NCBI RefSeq assembly: GCF_000420465.1
Contig: NZ_ATUZ01000011.1
Span: 1-64,000 of the forward strand
Source of the DNA: Desulfovibrio desulfuricans DSM 642
GTDB lineage: Bacteria; Desulfobacterota; Desulfovibrionia; Desulfovibrionales; Desulfovibrionaceae
Direction of reading: 5' to 3'
DNA: 64,000 nt
Shown: positions 43,211 through 51,546 of the stretch, piece after piece
Layout: the number at the start of each line of letters is the position of its first letter
Position numbering within the stretch: position 1 is the stretch's first letter
The notes under the pieces: generated by a model
Databases searched by the model: none
The model's input: only the letters and a program-made list of their open reading frames with translations
Told to the model about the DNA's origin: nothing
Program-made: the position numbers and the translations under genes

Positions 43211-44734
43211 ATGAATATGGAAAACAGCACGGCTGAAAAAAACGGGCAGGAAGCTGCGCAGCAGGGCGCAGCCGCAGCAAGCCCCACAGGCTCCGCAAGT
43301 TCCACAGATAAGTCGCGGACAGTGCAAACCGTTGCTGTTGGCGCGCATACGCCGCTCGGCCTGCTGCTGGGCGGGGCCGCCGTTGTGCTGGCTCTCATGG
43401 TAACGCTGCTGACCCTTATTTCCATTGACCGCAGCGAGGCCGCCATGGCCCGCCTGCTGGCGGAAAAGGGTTCATCGCTGATCATCGCCTTCGAGAGTAT
43501 CCTGCGTTCGGGCATGCGCAGCGAGGCTGGCGTCCGTCTTCAGGTGCTGCTGGAAGAAATGGCTGAAAGCCCCGGCATTGTTTTTGTGGCCGTGACCATG
43601 CCTGACGGCACCATTGTGGCGCACAGCAACCCTGCCCGGCTTGGCGAAATTTTGCAGGTGGGCTCGCACGAAGCCGATGAGGCCACCATGCGCGACCTTG
43701 CCCCCGACATGCTGCCCCACTGGGGCATCATGCGCATGGAGGGGCGGCGCGTGTTTGCCGTGTACAGGCAATTTTCGCCGGGTATACGCGATCTGCCAAG
43801 GGGCTTTCCGCTGCCGGTGATTTTTCTCGGCCTTGATCTTTCGCCCTTTGAAATAACGCGCAGCCAGAACCGGGACTACGTGGCCATGCTGGCCGCAGTG
43901 ACCCTATTGGTGGGCCTGGCCTGCCTGGTGGCCCTGTACTATGCCGAGCGGGCGCGGGAATCGCGTCAGCGGCAGCGCATGGCCGAGGGCAAGGTGCGCA
44001 GGCTTGAAGAAGAAGTGCGCCGCAAGGAAAAGCTGGCCGCTGTGGGCAATCTGGCCGCAGGGGTTGCGCACGAAATCCGCAATCCTCTAAGCTCCATCAA
44101 GGGCTACGCCACCTACTTCGGCCAGCGCTTTCCCGAAGGCAGCGAAGACCGCGAGGCCGCCAATGTGATGGTGCACGAGGTTGACCGGCTCAATCGCGTA
44201 ATTATGGATCTTATAGGGCTTTCGCGCCCCAGCGATGTGAGCCCGCATCCGACTGATCTCAAGCTTGTGGTGGATCACGTGACGCGTCTCATCCATCAGG
44301 ATGCGGACAAGCGCAATGTCAAGATTGTCTGCCGTTCGCCCCGGCGGGTGCCGCTGGCCCTGGCCGACCCCGAACGCATGGGGCAGGCCCTGTTGAACCT
44401 CTGCCTCAACGCTCTGGACGCCATGCCCGAGGGCGGGCAGCTCACGCTTGCCATTGTGGAGCGCAAAGGGCGCGTGTGCCTTATGGTGCGCGATAACGGC
44501 ACAGGTATTGAGGCCAGCCAGCTGCCGCATATTTTTGACCCCTACTATACCACCAAGGGGCAGGGTACGGGGCTGGGACTTGCCATGGTACACAAGATTG
44601 TGGAAGCCCACGACGGCGAAATCAGCGTTACCTCGCGCCCCGCGCAGACAGCGCGCCGTGGTGAAACCACGTTCCGCATCTGGCTGCCCCGCGCGGCGGA
44701 AGGCACGGTGGCGCAGGACAATCGTAAAAAATGA
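43211..44734 (+). CDS. zraS: Sensor histidine kinase, ZraS-like
   Basis: A 507-residue membrane kinase. After a Ser/Ala-rich cytoplasmic N-terminus, TM1 is at about 50-72, a periplasmic PAS-like/dCache-type sensor to about 238, and TM2 at about 240-260. The HisKA phospho-acceptor is H287 in GVAHEIRNPLSSIKGY; the ATPase domain shows NLCLNALDAMPEGG, DNGTGI and GTGLGLAM. The start at 43211 is one of two adjacent Met codons; the frame is open to 43112. With zraR 62 bp downstream and two zraP-like genes opposite, it should sense zinc or envelope stress. Confidence 0.88.
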   Translation: MNMENSTAEKNGQEAAQQGAAAASPTGSASSTDKSRTVQTVAVGAHTPLGLLLGGAAVVLALMVTLLTLISIDRSEAAMARLLAEKGSSLIIAFESILRSGMRSEAGVRLQVLLEEMAESPGIVFVAVTMPDGTIVAHSNPARLGEILQVGSHEADEATMRDLAPDMLPHWGIMRMEGRRVFAVYRQFSPGIRDLPRGFPLPVIFLGLDLSPFEITRSQNRDYVAMLAAVTLLVGLACLVALYYAERARESRQRQRMAEGKVRRLEEEVRRKEKLAAVGNLAAGVAHEIRNPLSSIKGYATYFGQRFPEGSEDREAANVMVHEVDRLNRVIMDLIGLSRPSDVSPHPTDLKLVVDHVTRLIHQDADKRNVKIVCRSPRRVPLALADPERMGQALLNLCLNALDAMPEGGQLTLAIVERKGRVCLMVRDNGTGIEASQLPHIFDPYYTTKGQGTGLGLAMVHKIVEAHDGEISVTSRPAQTARRGETTFRIWLPRAAEGTVAQDNRKK

Positions 44735-44796
44735 CCTGCGCGGTTGCGGCGCGGCCTGGGATTTCAGGTTTTTGCCAAGCATAAAGTGAGGATACG

Positions 44797-46158
44797 GTGA
44801 GCAACTGCATACTGGTTGTAGACGATGACGATGCCCACCGCGGCATGCTGCGCACCATGCTGCGCTCCTGGGGATATGCTGTGGAAGAAGCCACGGACGG
44901 CGACGAGGCCGTTCCTCTGGTGCGCGAAAAATCCTTTGACGCAGTGCTGACTGACGTGCGCATGGCGCGCATGGACGGCATCCACGCGCTCAAGAATATT
45001 CTTGAATATAATCCAGCACTCCCCGTGGTGCTCATGACGGCCTATTCCTCTGTGGAAACTGCCGTGGAGGCCCTGCGCCTCGGCGCATACGACTATCTGG
45101 TCAAGCCGCTGGATTTTGAGGCGCTCAGACATACGCTTGAAAAAGCCATTGAACATTCGCGCCTCAGTGTGGAAAACCGCGAGCTGCGCCGTCAGCTCGG
45201 CGATGCCGCCGCGCGCCCCGGCATCCTTGGCCGTAGCGCCTCCATCCGCGCCATGCAGGAAATTATCGCCACCGTTGCCCCTACCGAGGCCACTGTGCTT
45301 ATTTCCGGTGAATCCGGCACAGGCAAGGAACTGGTGGCCCGCGCCCTGCACTGCGCCAGCGCCAGAGCGGATAAACCCCTGGTAACGGTGAACTGCGCGG
45401 CCCTGGCCGAAAATCTGCTGGAATCCGAACTGTTCGGGCACGAAAAAGGCTCGTTCACCGGCGCGGACCGCCGCCGCGAAGGGCGCTTTGCCCAGGCCAA
45501 CGGGGGTACGCTTTTTCTGGACGAAATTGGCGAAATGCCTCTTGCCCTTCAGTCAAAGCTTTTGCGCGCCTTGCAGCAGGGCGAGGTGCAGCGCGTGGGG
45601 GCCGATGCCGCCATAACCGTAGATGTGCGCATACTGGCGGCCACCAACCGCGACCTGCGCGAAGAAGTGGCTCAAAAGCGCTTTCGCGAGGATCTGTATT
45701 TCCGCCTCAACGTCATCTGTATTGAAGTGCCGCCCCTGCGCGACCGCGCCGAGGATATTCCTGTGCTCGCCGCGCATTTTCTGGAACGCTTTGCCAGCCG
45801 CAACCGCAAAAGTGTGCGCGGATTTTCGCCGCAGGCGCTGGCCTGCATGCTGCGCTACGGCTGGCCCGGCAATGTGCGAGAACTGGAAAACGCCGTGGAA
45901 CGCGCAGTGATTCTCTGCAACGGCGACCTCATCACCGAGCGCGAATTGCCCTCTGTGGTCACTGGCCCCGCCCTGCCCGATGAACGCCAGCCCGAGGTGG
46001 ACGCCTCCCTGGCAGGTCTGCCCCTTGATGCCGTGGAGCGCCGCGCCATTGAGGAAACCCTGCGCCAGACAGGCGACAACAAGAGCGAGGCGGCCCGGCA
46101 GCTGGGAATTACAAGGGCTACCCTGCATAACAAGCTCCGCAAGTACGGCCTTGAGTGA
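44797..46158 (+). CDS. zraR: Sigma-54-dependent response regulator, ZraR-like
   Basis: A 453-residue NtrC-family regulator. The receiver (1-120) has phospho-acceptor D53 in VLTDVRMARMDG; the AAA+ domain (about 140-380) has GESGTGKE, the sigma-54 contact loop GSFTGA and FLDEIGEMP. A Fis-type HTH (SEAARQLGITRATLHNKLRKYG) closes it. Translation starts at GTG with GAGG upstream. It should activate the sigma-54 promoter of zraP after phosphorylation by the kinase encoded just before it. Confidence 0.92.
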   Translation: MSNCILVVDDDDAHRGMLRTMLRSWGYAVEEATDGDEAVPLVREKSFDAVLTDVRMARMDGIHALKNILEYNPALPVVLMTAYSSVETAVEALRLGAYDYLVKPLDFEALRHTLEKAIEHSRLSVENRELRRQLGDAAARPGILGRSASIRAMQEIIATVAPTEATVLISGESGTGKELVARALHCASARADKPLVTVNCAALAENLLESELFGHEKGSFTGADRRREGRFAQANGGTLFLDEIGEMPLALQSKLLRALQQGEVQRVGADAAITVDVRILAATNRDLREEVAQKRFREDLYFRLNVICIEVPPLRDRAEDIPVLAAHFLERFASRNRKSVRGFSPQALACMLRYGWPGNVRELENAVERAVILCNGDLITERELPSVVTGPALPDERQPEVDASLAGLPLDAVERRAIEETLRQTGDNKSEAARQLGITRATLHNKLRKYGLE

Positions 46159-46248
46159 TCGTGTTCTTTTGCGCGCTGACGGCGTTCCGCTGCGGGGGCG
46201 ACATCGGTCATGGACCGAACGTCCACTCCCTCTGTCGCCTCTTGCGGG

Positions 46249-46320
46249 CCTTGCCAGCGCACAAAATTCCTCCGATCACTAGGTGGATGTGGGGCTGGGT
46301 TCTTTTGCGCGCTGGCAAGG
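46249..46320. repeat. 18-bp inverted repeat after zraR
   Basis: CCTTGCCAGCGCACAAAA (46249-46266) and TTTTGCGCGCTGGCAAGG (46303-46320) pair at 17 of 18 positions around a 36-nt loop. A further copy of TTCTTTTGCGCGCTG stands at about 46164. It lies in the 335-bp non-coding gap 46159-46493, where I see no gene. Confidence 0.6.
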
Positions 46321-46493
46321 AAGAAGTGTATAACACTCCTCCGAGCATCAGTTACGGATGGAAGGCGGGGCTGTTGCACCCTGGCGGCGTGCCCCTCTGA
46401 GGTCATTTTGGGGTGATTGGCCTGAAAAATCAAAGGAAATGGCGAGTTGCACTGATGAATGCCGCGCGGTAAGGCATTGGAGAGAGGTTTTCA

Positions 46494-46967
46494 ATGAGAA
46501 CAGCAGAAGACGGCATTGCCTTGTATCGTGGTGCTGATGGAGCAATGCGGCTACTGAAAATTGTTGCAGTTCTACTTGTTATTGCATGCGCTGAAACGTA
46601 TATGTATTGGAAATTTTCAGTGCCAGCGAGCAGCAGCGCGGGTGAGTCAATGGCCTTGTCACCAGAAGCGGCTCGTGAGTATGTCTTAAAGACGAAAAAA
46701 TTGATTATTATTGACGTGCGCAGTCAAAAAGAATTTGCAGATGGGCATCTTCCAAACGCCGTCAACATGCCACTATATGCTTTTCAGAATTCTGTAAAAA
46801 ATATTCCGCAGGAATCTGCTGTGCTGTTGCACTGCCAGTACGGTTACAGGGCGCTTCAGGCATACAAGCTGTTCAGGCGGTTGCGGCCAGACATCACCAA
46901 TGTCCGTTACGCAGCGGGGCAGTTGCATTTTTCATTTTTGCAGAAAGAAGGCCAGTCGGGCCAGTAA
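46494..46967 (+). CDS. Membrane-anchored rhodanese-domain protein
   Basis: A 157-residue protein: one N-terminal TM helix (about 17-37, LLKIVAVLLVIACAETYMYW), then a rhodanese domain (about 55-150) with IIDVRSQKEFADGHLPNAVNMP and the active-site loop LLHCQYGYRALQA, where C114 would carry the persulfide. It probably faces the periplasm and moves sulfane sulfur. Its base composition is lower in GC than the zra genes. A second possible start at 46545 would shorten the cytoplasmic leader only. Confidence 0.82.
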   Translation: MRTAEDGIALYRGADGAMRLLKIVAVLLVIACAETYMYWKFSVPASSSAGESMALSPEAAREYVLKTKKLIIIDVRSQKEFADGHLPNAVNMPLYAFQNSVKNIPQESAVLLHCQYGYRALQAYKLFRRLRPDITNVRYAAGQLHFSFLQKEGQSGQ

Positions 46968-47045
46968 GGACAAGCCCGCCTGTCACCGCGACAGCACGCC
47001 ACAGAAATAAGGCTCGCTGCTCCTGCTGCCTGAGCCGACCTGACG

Positions 47046-48476
47046 CTAAAAACTCTCAAGCCGAGCCTCTGCTTCTTTTTCCATATTTTCTTCATTGAAA
47101 AAGAGTACCAGCAGAGCGTTTCTGTTTCGCGTTTCCGTCTTGCGCAATATTTGCCGGATGTGGGTTTTGAGCGTGTTTTCAGAAATATGCAGCCGATCGC
47201 AAATGGCAGACGTATCGCACCCCTCCAGAATCAGACACAAAACATCCCGTTCGCGCAAAGAAATGCCATATTTCAGGGCAAAATCAGCTATGCTGTCTGC
47301 CCGGCAGCGTTCGCTTTTGTGCGATTCCTGCGGGGTGAAGGCTTTGTGCTCTGTTTTGTCTTCGCTGTCCGCCGTGGGCGTTTTTGATACCCCGGAAAGC
47401 GTCAGGGCGTACTGGATGCGGGAGCTGACATAGCTGAAGGCCGTAGTGAGAAAAAGGCACCAGAATGCAACCGGCACTGTACCGGGAAAGTGCTCCACAA
47501 AGCGGTATACGCACAAGAAAGCCATAAGCATTACAAGGTAAGGAATGGCAGAGATCAGGCCGCGCCGTGGAGAGTGTCTGCCGATCTGAGCAAAGACTAG
47601 CAGAAAGTACAATTGCGCAATGCCACGGCACGCAAGATCAATCACATAAATGATCCAGTAGATGACTGTCCCCTCTGTGATGATCACAAGGGTCGGGGAT
47701 AAAATTACCCCGCCAATGCAGAAGAGTAACAGGCGCATGTCAGTGCCGTACTTGTCAATCAGCACGCCAACAATGGGATAGGCCAGCCACGTATACAGGT
47801 GTACCTGGGCGGGGATGGGAAAGGCCTGACTGTGAATCCTGTAAAAGGTAATGTCGATAAAGGCGTTTAGCAGAAAAAATATAAAGGCGATGACTGTCAG
47901 GTATCTGAGTGAAATTACTGTCAGCCTGTCTGACTTGCGCACAATTTCCAGGCCTTCTGCTGGCGGTTGTTCTTTGAACAGACAAATGGCCGCCATGCCG
48001 CCGCTCACGAACTGAAGGCACAGCATAAGCCATTGCAGCGCTTCATCTGAAAAGGGAAAGATGTATAAAAACAGCCAGAAAAAATCCCCAACAGCAAAGG
48101 CAACGCCCAGGTGAAAACCGGGTGATGAACTGCGGGCAAAGAAATTTTTGAGCAACGGGGGCAGAACCGCACCGCCCCAGAAACAGGCTCCGTAGGAGTA
48201 AATTGCATTGTGCTGGAGTATGCTTCCCGTCCACAGCAGCGCGCCCATCAGGGTCAAGGCCACGGCGCACGGGGCGCCAAAGCGTTTGGGAAGCCAGGTG
48301 GAAAAAAGCAGCCCGCCCAGAATTATGCCGCCGCAAAATCCGGCAACCGCGTTTTGCAGGGAAAAAGATACAATGCCAAGTCCCCGGCCTTCCAGAAAAA
48401 TTACAAACTGGGCTGCCAGCAGGCTGGCAATGCCCATGCCGGAAATGACTGGCAATCCCTTTTTGCCTGATTCCAT
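47046..48476 (-). CDS. LuxR regulator with 12-TM MFS-like sensor
   Basis: A 476-residue membrane regulator. Residues about 10-375 have twelve hydrophobic helices with an MFS-like layout (IVGVLIDKYGTDMRLLLF between two helices resembles the MFS A-loop). The C-terminal 65 residues are a LuxR/GerE HTH: GISLRERDVLCLILEGCDTS, then LHISENTLKTHIRQILRK. Such one-component transporter-like LuxR proteins are common in gut Coriobacteriia (Eggerthella, Slackia) and occur in Desulfovibrio, usually next to the oxidoreductase or transporter they control. Here the nearest genes are a rhodanese and small periplasmic proteins. GGAG precedes the ATG. Confidence 0.88.
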   Translation of the reverse strand: MESGKKGLPVISGMGIASLLAAQFVIFLEGRGLGIVSFSLQNAVAGFCGGIILGGLLFSTWLPKRFGAPCAVALTLMGALLWTGSILQHNAIYSYGACFWGGAVLPPLLKNFFARSSSPGFHLGVAFAVGDFFWLFLYIFPFSDEALQWLMLCLQFVSGGMAAICLFKEQPPAEGLEIVRKSDRLTVISLRYLTVIAFIFFLLNAFIDITFYRIHSQAFPIPAQVHLYTWLAYPIVGVLIDKYGTDMRLLLFCIGGVILSPTLVIITEGTVIYWIIYVIDLACRGIAQLYFLLVFAQIGRHSPRRGLISAIPYLVMLMAFLCVYRFVEHFPGTVPVAFWCLFLTTAFSYVSSRIQYALTLSGVSKTPTADSEDKTEHKAFTPQESHKSERCRADSIADFALKYGISLRERDVLCLILEGCDTSAICDRLHISENTLKTHIRQILRKTETRNRNALLVLFFNEENMEKEAEARLESF

Positions 48477-48724
48477 TGGTTCTCCGAGAGGTCAGCGTGG
48501 CTTGTCATCAGATAGTCAGTTGCAATTGCACTACCCCCTAAAAGAACACCACATTTATTGTGGGTCAATAGCAAATTCGTATATGTGTTATTCGATGCTG
48601 GTCGCATTATTTCACTTTGCCCCCGCTGAATATTGCCCGAAAGCTTTTTCCAGCGTGAGGCCTCGGTGAACTTTAGCGAAGTGCAGCAACAGAACCATCT
48701 GGATTGACTGGAGAACAGTGCAAA

Positions 48725-48758
48725 GGAAGGTACCCGAACAAGCGTTCGGGTACCTTCC
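48725..48758. terminator. Perfect 15-bp hairpin
   Basis: GGAAGGTACCCGAAC / GTTCGGGTACCTTCC around AAGC. It stands 128 bp after the 48887 gene and 249 bp before the luxR start. Probably a terminator, although the U-tract is weak. The rest of 48477-48886 has no recognised gene. Confidence 0.6.
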
Positions 48759-48886
48759 TCTTCAAGCCATGCAACATCTGTAGCCCGCTCAAGCTGATAG
48801 GGCTTTTGTCACCGGCTGCGCATGCCTGCGTGATCAGCTAAACCTGCAAGAATTGCTGGAATGCTGGCACGTAAGCGGCATCACGT

Positions 48887-49228
48887 TTATTCAAGTTCCG
48901 CAGATCCATCGCCGCGCAGGGTAATTTTCTTTACGCCGCTCAGGTCGAGGTTTTGCCAGTTCACCTGACCGCCATCGCTGTCAACGGCGATCAGTTCCCA
49001 CCCCTTGGGGCTGCCGTTGATGTTGATCTTCAGGCCTTCGCCACTGGCAAGCGTGTCGTTGCCCAAAAGATCCTGAGCGTTGCCGCCTGCATTGGAGTCA
49101 ACAAGGCCAAGACGCTGGATGGTAAATCCTGTGCCGTTGGCGACAACGATTTCCTGTGCAAGGGCTGCTCCGGCGCTGAAACCAAAGAGCATCAGCGCTG
49201 CGGCAAAAGAAAGGATAAAACGTTTCAT
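48887..49228 (-). CDS. Small periplasmic protein of unknown function
   Basis: A 113-residue secreted protein with a signal peptide ending at AALAQ (about 25). The mature part IVVANGTGFTIQRLGLVDSN...DLLGNDTLASGEGLKININ belongs to a group of small beta-rich proteins, common in Desulfovibrio and relatives, in which a 'tGxtI..l.vsps' strand is followed by 'dlLG.dtL..G'. The function is not known. It lies 60 bp downstream of the HdeA-like gene and is probably co-transcribed with it. Confidence 0.78.
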   Translation of the reverse strand: MKRFILSFAAALMLFGFSAGAALAQEIVVANGTGFTIQRLGLVDSNAGGNAQDLLGNDTLASGEGLKININGSPKGWELIAVDSDGGQVNWQNLDLSGVKKITLRGDGSAELE

Positions 49229-49288
49229 ATAGGTATCTCCATGTAATCCAGGGTGCGGTGGGACGCCGTGTGCTGAAGTCGGTAGGCC

Positions 49289-49579
49289 CTATTCGGGTAC
49301 GGCTTCGATGGCGTCCATAATGGTTTTGGCAGGATTTTTCGCGCAATAGGTGCCCAGGTGGGTGCCCAGCTTTTCCATCCACTGATCGCTGATGGAGGTA
49401 TTGCCGCTTTTGCCGCTCATGTAACCGTCAATCCACATCACCATCATGCTTATGTTCTGCTTGTCAGCCAGAAAGTCCTTGCAGGTGATTTTTGCCACAT
49501 CCTGTTCTGCTGCATGTGCTGCAAAGGGAGCAGCGCCCAGCATAAAAACAGTCAGTGCAGCCAACATATACTTTTTCAT
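49289..49579 (-). CDS. HdeA/HdeB-like periplasmic protein
   Basis: A 96-residue protein: signal peptide ending at AAHAA (about 22), then KITCKDFLADKQNISMMVMWIDGYMSGK and GTYCAKNPAKTIMDAI. The two Cys at the HdeA positions would form the single disulfide. HdeA-type proteins prevent aggregation of periplasmic proteins at low pH. The ATG at 49579 has GAGG-type purines upstream; the frame is open to 49612. Acid exposure would suit a gut habitat, an inference. Confidence 0.8.
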   Translation of the reverse strand: MKKYMLAALTVFMLGAAPFAAHAAEQDVAKITCKDFLADKQNISMMVMWIDGYMSGKSGNTSISDQWMEKLGTHLGTYCAKNPAKTIMDAIEAVPE

Positions 49580-49787
49580 TACTTCCTCCGTCTCCGATTG
49601 ATATTTAACCATGACCCCAATTATCCGAAGATATTCGTGCGGTGCTGGGGAATGCCAGCGCCTGGACGCAAAGCCTATTCCAGTGCAGGCCGCCGCGAAC
49701 CCCTGGTGGCCTCAACAACCCGATCAGGCCTACACTTTGGGCAGGGTTCTGCACATCACCTTAATGTTCGATTTTGCTGGTTGCTGT

Positions 49788-49983
49788 TCACCCCTAGGGG
49801 TGAATAATGGCGTGATGCATGAAAAAATAATTAAATTTAACAGGGTTAACGAGTTCCAGTTGCAGCATTGATAATGCGATAATCCTGTGTCTTGTGCTTC
49901 AGCGCCTGCCCGGCAGAGCTTTTTGCCGGTCTGTTCATTGTGCTGCCGGAATGGCTGAAAGGGCGTATCACCCGTATGGGTGA
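49788..49983. promoter_or_regulatory. Two copies of TCACCC-N4-GGGTGA
   Basis: TCACCCCTAGGGGTGA (49788-49803; the palindrome extends to 18 bp) and TCACCCGTATGGGTGA (49968-49983) share the same 6-bp arms and 4-bp spacing, 180 bp apart. A lone half site GGGTGA is at about 50013-50018. They lie between the divergent HdeA-like gene and the 50106 gene. Apart from these, 49613-50105 shows no gene. Confidence 0.6.
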
Positions 49984-50105
49984 CAAGATTTTTTGCACAA
50001 AGGCCTCTTCGGGTGATACCGTTTTGCGTCCAATTGGAGGAAAAAGCTGCTGGAATTCTGCGTCAATGCCGCACGCATTGAAAATCTTGTTATGGAGAAC
50101 ATTCG

Positions 50106-50657
50106 ATGAAAGATTCCAGCACTCACGTCAGTGGCATGATCTGGGCGGGCTATGTTCTGCTGCTTCTTTTTTCCTTTTCACTCTATTGGAGCCTGTTGTT
50201 GTGGGCTGGCCTTGGCGCTTTGGCCCTTGGCTATTACCAGCGCCGCCAGGCCCGCAAGGGAGCCATACAGGCAGAATACGCCCATGCCCAATGGCAGGTG
50301 AATACCGTGTGGCTTGCCTTGGTGCTTGCTCTTGTGGGGATTGGCGGCATCGTCGGGGTGGCTGGCTGGATGGGGAATGATCCCGTAGTAATGGCAAAGC
50401 TTGATGAACTCTCCACCGGGGATCAGCCGCCGCTGGAAATGCTGCGTCAGTTCTGGGCGATCCCGGGCAGCAAGGCTCTGGTTGCCTTTATGTGCGGCTC
50501 CACACTGCTGTATCTTGTATGGACTCTCAAGCGCACGCTGCAGGGGTTTTTGTCCATCTGGAAGGGGACTGTGCCTGCCACGCTTGGCCCTTTGCACTGG
50601 GCGGCGCTGTTGTTGGCCGTACTGATTCAGGTGGGCATTCCGCTGGTGCTTTTGTAA
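50106..50657 (+). CDS. Integral membrane protein, unknown
   Basis: A 183-residue protein with four hydrophobic helices (about 13-45 as a pair, 68-90, 125-143, 163-183). Between the first pair and the third is a basic YYQRRQARKGAIQAEYAHAQ segment that looks like the cytoplasmic loop of Tic20/DUF4870-like proteins. No catalytic motif is seen. It is separated by only 12 bp from the Sel1-repeat gene and may be co-transcribed with it. Confidence 0.75.
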   Translation: MKDSSTHVSGMIWAGYVLLLLFSFSLYWSLLLWAGLGALALGYYQRRQARKGAIQAEYAHAQWQVNTVWLALVLALVGIGGIVGVAGWMGNDPVVMAKLDELSTGDQPPLEMLRQFWAIPGSKALVAFMCGSTLLYLVWTLKRTLQGFLSIWKGTVPATLGPLHWAALLLAVLIQVGIPLVLL

Positions 50658-50669
50658 GCGGTGACGCTT

Positions 50670-51482
50670 ATGCGCGGCACCGCGGTTTGCCTTGCTGTTA
50701 TTTATGGTTTTTGGGGGACGGCTGGCCCCGCGCCCTGTTTGTGCGCGGCCTCGGTTCCTGCCAGGGGCAGCGCATCGTTCGCATCCATGGATCCAATGCG
50801 GAATGCCCCTGGCTGGGGAACGGGGCAAGCCGCCCACTCTCCAGTATGCTCCGCCAAATCGTGCACCAGCCTGGAGCAGGTCTATGAGCAGGCGCAGCGC
50901 GGCGATGCCGAGTCCCAGCTCTGGCTTGCCCGGCAGTATGAGAGTGGCTCGTGCGGCCTGTGCAAGGATGACCCCCTGGCTGTGGTCTGGTTAAAAAAAG
51001 CGGCAGAAGCAGATCGGGCAGAAGCGCAGTTTGCGCTGGGGATGCGCTGCTTTTTCGGTCTTGGTGTACCGCAGAATCTTGAACAGGCGGTGCTCCTGTT
51101 GCACAAGGCCGCGCAACAGGGGCATGCCGAAGCTCAATACAGGCTTGCAGGCTGTCTTGAGGATGGCTTGGGGGTAAACGCAGACAAGGCCGCAGCCGTG
51201 TATTGGTACAGTATGTCTGCCGCACTTGGTTACCCCCAGGCGCAAAACATGCTTGGCATTCTTTGCAGCAAGGGCACAGGCATGCCGCGCGATGCGCATG
51301 CCGCCGCCAGCTGGTTTATGCGGGCGGCGGTACAGGGCTATGCAACCGCCCAGTATAACCTTGCGCGCAGCTATGAGACCGGGGACGGCCTGGACAATGA
51401 CAGGGAAAAAGCCCTTTACTGGTATGGTAAGGCCGCCCGGCAGGGCGATGCTGACGCGCAGGCCCGTCTTGATGCCTTTTGA
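50670..51482 (+). CDS. Secreted Sel1-repeat protein
   Basis: A 270-residue exported protein. A signal peptide covers about residues 1-28. After a low-complexity segment, five Sel1-like repeats fill residues 70-265, for example AQFALGMRCFFGLGVPQNLEQA, AQYRLAGCLEDGLGVNADKA and AQNMLGILCSKGTGMPRDAHA. These helical repeats bind proteins. The ATG at 50670 is taken rather than a GTG at 50661. The clostripain-like gene begins 64 bp downstream, so the repeat protein may be its partner or regulator (inference). Confidence 0.82.
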   Translation: MRGTAVCLAVIYGFWGTAGPAPCLCAASVPARGSASFASMDPMRNAPGWGTGQAAHSPVCSAKSCTSLEQVYEQAQRGDAESQLWLARQYESGSCGLCKDDPLAVVWLKKAAEADRAEAQFALGMRCFFGLGVPQNLEQAVLLLHKAAQQGHAEAQYRLAGCLEDGLGVNADKAAAVYWYSMSAALGYPQAQNMLGILCSKGTGMPRDAHAAASWFMRAAVQGYATAQYNLARSYETGDGLDNDREKALYWYGKAARQGDADAQARLDAF

Positions 51483-51546
51483 CTGCTTCGGAAGCCTTTG
51501 TTTTCTGGCAGTGTGACCCTGTAAATTGGTTTTCAGCACGATCCTT

